A stretch of DNA of 35,921 nt from positions 1-35,921 of the forward strand of contig NZ_MIJE01000007.1 of assembly GCF_001730225.1 (NCBI RefSeq), read 5' to 3'. This document shows positions 33,101 to 35,921 of this stretch, in pieces. Position numbers and translations under genes: made by a program. The DNA comes from Desulfuribacillus alkaliarsenatis. GTDB taxonomy: Bacteria; Bacillota; Bacilli; Desulfuribacillales; Desulfuribacillaceae. The notes below the pieces were generated by a model. It made no database searches. It was not told the origin of the DNA and saw only the letters and a list, made by a program, of their open reading frames with translations. Within the stretch, counting starts at the first letter, position 1, and every line of letters begins with the position of its first letter.

Positions 33101-34720
33101 GATTTAGCGCAAATTATAGAAGAGGTTAAAGTTGCAAACAGTGAAGCAAAGGTAATAGTTAAGGTTCCAGTAGTACCGAATATCGGAACAATTGCAGTTG
33201 GTATTGCTAAAGCAGGGGCAGATATTATTAAAATCAGTGGCTATGACGGTGGTACTGGAGCTGCTAGGGCCCATGCACTTCGTCATGTAGGTTTGCCAAC
33301 GGAAATTGGAGTCAAATACGCCCACGACGCTCTACTTGATGCTGGCTTACGTCAACGTGTTGAAATCTGGGCTGACGGCGGACTGAAAAGCGGACTTGAT
33401 GCTGTGAAAATGATGCTTCTAGGGGCTAATCGTTCAGGCTTTGGCACGATGGCGATGGTTGCAGTTGGTTGTACTAGCTGCCGAGGCTGTCATAAAGGCA
33501 CATGCCACGTCGGAATTACGACCCAGGTTGAAACCGTCGAGGAAGCACAACGCAAGGGACTGAAGGTCTTCAATCCGCGTAATCTTCAGGAGGCTGTAGC
33601 AAGTTTATGTACATTATTTGAGTACCTGGGCATGGAGCTTAGGGAGCTAACGGCTCGCCTAGGATTTACGAATGTACAAGATTTGGTCGGGCGTAGCGAT
33701 TTATTAGAGCAAGTACGTGAACTAGACAGAGTGGACTGCTCTGATTTATTAAAGCCCTACACAATTGATGCAGAACGTGCTGCTCTGCTTAAGTCAGTTA
33801 GCGTAAATTGGTATAAAAGTACGACCCTTTTAAATGAGCTAACGAAGAAAATAGCCCATGATGTAACTAAGCTAGCACTTAATGGCGAGACTAATGTTGT
33901 CAAAAATTACGGATTTGTACCAAGTGAGGAACGCTGCGTTGGAACTAGGTTGGCTGGCTCAATTGCCCGTGGTAATTTTGATAACCGTTTTAAAAATTTA
34001 GAGAGCACTGAACTTAGGTTTGCTAACGGCTCAATTCTTGGTAACGGTGTTGCCGCCTTTAACCAAAACAAGGTAGGTATATATACGGAAGGTGGAGCCC
34101 AGGATGGTGTGGGCAAAATGGCCCTTGGTGGCAAGGTTATCATCCTAAAGGGTAAGAATAAATTCGGTCAGCGTGTAAATGGCTCTGTTGGAAAAGGCTT
34201 TGCTTATGGAGCCCAGGCAGGACTGTTTATCGTACAAGGAGATGCTGATTCACGTGCGGGAATTCGTCTGTCTGGTGCAGATGTTATCATTGGCGGCGAG
34301 CTAAAGCAGCCTATTAATGATGAGTTAGGTGCTGTAGGAACTCGTGCGAACATTAAAGGTTTTGCCTTTGAATACATGACGAACGGTCGTGCAATCGTAT
34401 TGGGTGATCCAGGTCCTTGGATGTGCTCAGGTATGACTGGTGGTGTCGTATACGTCAAGCTTAGTCCAGAACTGGGGTTAGATGAGGCAGCCATTCAAGC
34501 TCGTATTGCCCGTGGTGCTAAAGTAGCACTAGCTAAGCTAGATGAAAAAGGTGTTCGGGACGTCGAACAGCTATTAACGAAATATAAAGAAGTACTACTG
34601 GAAAGTGGACAAAAGGAAGAGGCACTTAATATAGAGGACATACTAGAAGAGTGCGAAGGACAATTTATTCAAATATTCCCTAAATCCCAGCAAGCAGACC
34701 AAACACTTGCAACTGAGTAA
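30101..34720 (+). CDS. gltB: Glutamate synthase, large (alpha) subunit
   Basis: ATG 30101 is chosen because AGGAGG lies at 30088-30093; earlier in-frame starts at 30071-30077 precede that site. The 1539-residue protein makes glutamate from glutamine and 2-oxoglutarate. Domains: class II glutamine amidotransferase with the Cys nucleophile in EHDSCGIF (Cys8; to about 430), central domain (about 460-770), FMN-binding synthase domain (about 810-1190; GxGAKPGEGGHLPGSKV and IKISGYDGGTGAAR), the 3Fe-4S cysteines C1124-x5-C1130-x4-C1135, and the GXGXG beta-helix C-terminus. The glutamine-site HRGG is HRAG here. No small subunit (gltD) is adjacent, so the electron donor, whether a distant GltD or ferredoxin, is open. 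A terminator follows directly. Confidence 0.95.
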   Translation: MTREHDSCGIFATVEKDGQPKRHNVERTIDSLIKMEHRAGFIDGEGDGCGVLTDIPRKIWAEYLEKDGRDPKIAEDKSFFVAHILIPKSLGEHCEWVKDQVRSFLYEAGIRIYVDIIGNVVHDALGPMAKAEEPVFWQLGCQIRKRESASRDVASNLTAFEMDKLLFDILVKIENLTPVHVASMSRYSVIYKVMGAASVLPEYYPDLKNPNFGSVVTIGHNRYSTNTLSTFERVQPFSLLGHNGELNTISRLREEGKMLGIPMIKDASDSQDLNRTIEALICKYDFSLFEAMELVFPPIAYEIKRFDEKLQDLYAYYRQLLGPYAQGPAGIVSRHRNQCVFAVDALGLRPLWFIDAEDAYFFSSEQGVIPLETMVSDPAPLAPGEKVAIELQYTADNRETNGTTLYRYSDYQQQVYQLAREKCNFDGYSKYVHFTSERSYCDSDDDIVEQLTKRNIKFSDDTDGQRLMQAFAWDTDDIQLASQMQLTGTEAVRSMGFDGPLACLSKDKQNLADYMKESVAVVTNPAIDREREMEHFSTRVILGYRPTMNSQESADFKRVEIRSPILLGGERNGLPVERGQYRHIAEKLHTYMIEDLILEFPENKVHVFQTTYAGEETMLDGVRRIRRDVIEAVENGAELIIFDDTQAFKQGQKWIDPLVILSAVDIQLKRHFDNAGVNLRRKCSLILRSGGIRNLHDFMMAMGLGADAINPYLLLEFVGSEEPRKSIRNLYTGLQKGIEKVLSTLGIHELRGYARLFSSVGLKPEVIKYLGVRNFSASEKAGLGFKEMDKDMEERLATFASEDKPQLAKVFHYYPKIWKVAAKAARGEGSYGEFLEKLENLEKENPISLRHTWDLKLTDTSEEVTTENVNISAGKHRLPFVISSMSFGSQNEVAFRAYAEAADRLDMISLNGEGGEIPDMLGKYRKTRGKQIASGRFGVNINLMNSSDLIEIKIGQGAKPGEGGHLPGSKVSEKVAEARNATPGVDLISPSNHHDIYSIEDLAQIIEEVKVANSEAKVIVKVPVVPNIGTIAVGIAKAGADIIKISGYDGGTGAARAHALRHVGLPTEIGVKYAHDALLDAGLRQRVEIWADGGLKSGLDAVKMMLLGANRSGFGTMAMVAVGCTSCRGCHKGTCHVGITTQVETVEEAQRKGLKVFNPRNLQEAVASLCTLFEYLGMELRELTARLGFTNVQDLVGRSDLLEQVRELDRVDCSDLLKPYTIDAERAALLKSVSVNWYKSTTLLNELTKKIAHDVTKLALNGETNVVKNYGFVPSEERCVGTRLAGSIARGNFDNRFKNLESTELRFANGSILGNGVAAFNQNKVGIYTEGGAQDGVGKMALGGKVIILKGKNKFGQRVNGSVGKGFAYGAQAGLFIVQGDADSRAGIRLSGADVIIGGELKQPINDELGAVGTRANIKGFAFEYMTNGRAIVLGDPGPWMCSGMTGGVVYVKLSPELGLDEAAIQARIARGAKVALAKLDEKGVRDVEQLLTKYKEVLLESGQKEEALNIEDILEECEGQFIQIFPKSQQADQTLATE

Positions 34721-34747
34721 CTGTAAGCTAGGACAAGGTTAAGTTAG

Positions 34748-34805
34748 GAGAGGCTATTTGCTGGCGATTTTTAACACGCGCTTTGCAAAAGCCTCTCTTT
34801 TTTTA
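34748..34805 (+). terminator. Rho-independent terminator after gltB
   Basis: gagaggc/gcctctc arms, extended inside by a ttgc/gcaa pairing, are followed by ttttttttat. Confidence 0.85.
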
Positions 34806-34870
34806 TTTACTAATAAAGTAAAAACAAATATCGTTGAAACAGTGTGCATAGCGCACAATAGGCAATCTAC

Positions 34871-34890
34871 TTGTAACAATTTTGTAACAA
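34871..34890 (+). promoter_or_regulatory. Tandem TTGTAACAA operator-like site upstream of the cytochrome gene
   Basis: Two identical TTGTAACAA units are separated by two T, giving an 11-base (one helical turn) period. The second unit also forms part of the perfect palindrome caattttg-taa-caaaattg (34877-34895). A TTGAAA -35-like box follows at 34906. The 11-bp direct-repeat layout is typical of PhoB/PhoP-type response regulators, but the regulator is unknown. Confidence 0.45.
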
Positions 34891-34981
34891 AATTGCTTAA
34901 ATCCCTTGAAAATCATTAACTAGTATGTTAACTTATATAACTGTAAGTAGAATATACATATATAAATGGGGGTGTATAAGA

Positions 34982-35461
34982 ATGAAACTAAGCAAACTAT
35001 TAGTACTTTCACTTTCTCTAATGCTAGTTCTATTTCTAGCTGTAGGCTGTGGTTCTAACGATGCAGAGGAGACTACTGTTGACCCAGTTGAGGAACCAGC
35101 GGTTGAGGAACCAGCTGTAGAAGAACCAGCAGTTGAAGAACCAGCAACTGAGGAGCCAGCAACTGAGGAGCCAGCAACTGAGGAGCCAGCAACTGAGGAA
35201 CCAGCGGTTGAGGAACCAGCGGTTGAGGAACCAGCGGTTGAGGAACCAGCAGTTGAGGAACCAGCTGTAGAAGAACCAGCAGCTGAAGAGCCAGCATCTG
35301 GAGGTCTTGCTGCTCTAGTACTACCAGCAGGCCATGATAACCCAGCGTTTGCGACTTGTGCAATGTGTCACTCAGGAGATGCATATGCAGAATCAGTACC
35401 ACACGCACTAGATGGTGCTTATGCTGATTGTGCTTCATGTCATACCGTTGAATTCAAATAA
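34982..35461 (+). CDS. Small diheme c-type cytochrome lipoprotein on a repetitive tether
   Basis: ATG 34982 follows GGGGGTG; an open frame reaches 34925 without a ribosome binding site. The product has 159 residues: a lipoprotein signal (KLLVLSLSLMLVLFLAVGC, lipid Cys near residue 23), an acidic tether of 14 pentapeptides (VEEPA/TEEPA/AEEPA, about 36-105), then a compact C-terminal module of about 45 residues with two heme-binding CxxCH motifs (CAMCH at 126-130, CASCH at 150-154). Two further His (GHDNP and VPHAL) could be distal ligands, giving bis-His hemes of low potential. It would be anchored outside the membrane with the hemes extending into or through the wall. It is monocistronic. The electron partners are unknown. 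Confidence 0.88.
   Translation: MKLSKLLVLSLSLMLVLFLAVGCGSNDAEETTVDPVEEPAVEEPAVEEPAVEEPATEEPATEEPATEEPATEEPAVEEPAVEEPAVEEPAVEEPAVEEPAAEEPASGGLAALVLPAGHDNPAFATCAMCHSGDAYAESVPHALDGAYADCASCHTVEFK
35087..35296 (+). repeat. Coding pentapeptide tandem repeat (VEEPA, 14 units)
   Basis: Fourteen 15-base units encode [VTA]EEPA. Blocks of V-type, T-type and V-type units show past slippage. The complementary strand stays open only because of the repeat. Confidence 0.92.
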
Positions 35462-35476
35462 GTTCAAATAAGATAT

Positions 35477-35499
35477 TTTAGAATTAAGAGATTCTAAAA
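35477..35499. other. Perfect hairpin just after the cytochrome gene
   Basis: ttttagaat/attctaaaa, a perfect 9-bp AT-rich stem with a short loop, lies 15 bases after the stop and ahead of the main terminator. It could stabilise the transcript's 3' end. Confidence 0.5.
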
Positions 35500-35510
35500 G
35501 AAATATAGTA

Positions 35511-35563
35511 GGCTCGTAGACAAGCTGTTTCCTAATAAACAGTGCTGTGCTACGGGCTTTTTT
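35511..35563 (+). terminator. Rho-independent terminator after the cytochrome gene
   Basis: gctcgtag/ctacgggc outer arms and ctgttt/aaacag inner arms are followed by ttttttat. Confidence 0.88.
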
Positions 35564-35621
35564 ATTCATAGCTAATACTTGATAGCTGTGAAGCATGTCA
35601 CAGCCGTAGGTGTATTTTTCC

Positions 35622-35673
35622 TGTCACAATTTCGTAACAATCTATTGAAAAAAAAGTGAATTCATGATAAATT
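35622..35673 (+). promoter_or_regulatory. Orphan promoter with 11-bp-period sites, cut off by the right IS
   Basis: tgtcaca (35622-35628) and cgtaaca (35633-35639) repeat with an 11-base period and resemble the tandem site at 34871-34890. They are followed by TTGAAA (35645-35650), a 17-base spacer and TAAATT (35668-35673). The expected start point falls inside the IS terminal repeat that begins at 35677, so no gene of its own follows. Another tgtcaca lies at 35596-35602. Confidence 0.5.
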
Positions 35674-35676
35674 CCT

Positions 35677-35921
35677 GTCTTTGACACTTGATGAATACAA
35701 AAAGCCTGTAGAACCTTGATACTAAAGGGTCTGCAGGCTTTAATGTTTGCCGAAAAAGTGAGTAATGTTTTTATTTTTTTGTATCTTTAAAAATTTTTTT
35801 CATCTTACTTGTAGTAATAATCTGATAGTCAGTGCGAAAGCTAAATGCTTCATGTAAAGCATCAGTAAAATCAGTTCTGGTATATAAGGGTTCATAACCT
35901 TCACCCTTAATCACCTTGAAA
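35677..35921 (-). mobile_element. IS1634-like insertion sequence, right copy, truncated by window edge
   Basis: This is the 3' part of an IS in the same orientation as the left copy. It begins with the terminal repeat gtctttgacactt (35677-35689). An imperfect hairpin follows (aaagcctgtagaacc with gggtctgcaggcttt, about 35700-35742), which may terminate the transposase transcript. The coding fragment listed separately comes next. Confidence 0.75.
35771..35921 (-). CDS. IS1634-like transposase, C-terminal fragment (partial)
   Basis: The minus strand enters at the window edge and gives 49 residues, FKVIKGEGYEPLYTRTDFTD, then ALHEAFSFRTDYQIITTSKM, then KKIFKDTKK and a stop (TAA at 35773-35771). 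I recognise this as the C-terminal tail typical of IS1634-type transposases. The upstream catalytic DDE region lies outside the window. With the N-terminal fragment at the left edge it is consistent with one element type present at both ends. Confidence 0.78.
   Translation of the reverse strand, partial: FKVIKGEGYEPLYTRTDFTDALHEAFSFRTDYQIITTSKMKKIFKDTKK

Noticed and set aside
35087-35296. Long open frame on the minus strand across the VEEPA repeats
   Set aside because: It stays open only because the 15-base repeat lacks stops in that frame. It has no ribosome binding site and reads as Leu/Val/Gln monotony.

Overview
The window (35.9 kb, low to moderate GC) looks like a chromosomal segment of a Gram-positive, spore-former-type Firmicute with an S-layer. 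The evidence is strong AGGAGG-type ribosome binding sites with several TTG starts, four surface proteins or enzymes of the S-layer-homology (SLH) and secondary-wall-polymer type, CsaB, LCP and TagO/TagA-type enzymes, small DUF1659/DUF2922/DUF3231 proteins typical of Bacilli and Clostridia, and a small lipid-anchored c-type cytochrome. The mix fits an anaerobic or respiratory lineage between Bacilli and Clostridia. Desulfuribacillus-like is a guess, not a demonstration.

Layout. Both ends run into an IS1634-like insertion sequence in the same orientation: the transposase N-terminus reads off the left edge and a transposase C-terminus enters at the right edge. Each fragment is bounded by the same 13-bp terminal repeat, so the window may be a contig broken at a repeated IS. 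From left to right: a small coiled-coil protein; a PfkB kinase overlapping a VanZ-like gene; an SLH protein with GLUG repeats; a minus-strand DUF1659-DUF2922 unit plus a small holin-like protein; a second coiled-coil gene with a probable -1 frameshift; an abundant-type SLH protein; a Toprim protein; a phosphoglucomutase; a TetR-controlled RND efflux operon; a cell-wall-anchored subtilase (SLH) with a small secreted partner; metK; csaB (minus); an operon of LCP, TagA-like and TagO-like enzymes; DUF3231; a polysaccharide deacetylase; a large glutamate synthase subunit; and a diheme lipoprotein.

How the genes fit together. Three proteins carry three SLH domains each. CsaB makes the pyruvylated wall polymer that SLH domains bind. 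TagO-like, TagA-like and LCP enzymes would start, extend and attach such a polymer to peptidoglycan. The phosphoglucomutase could feed sugar precursors and the deacetylase could trim glycans. The region is therefore largely a cell-surface neighbourhood interleaved with housekeeping genes.

The least explained signals are non-coding. A structured leader occurs twice, upstream of a coiled-coil gene and of the SLH subtilase. A palindromic intergenic element occurs twice between convergent genes, with compensatory base changes in its long stem. Another nested palindrome lies beside one copy. Tandem 11-bp-period sites flank the cytochrome gene, one of them attached to a promoter cut off by the right-hand IS.
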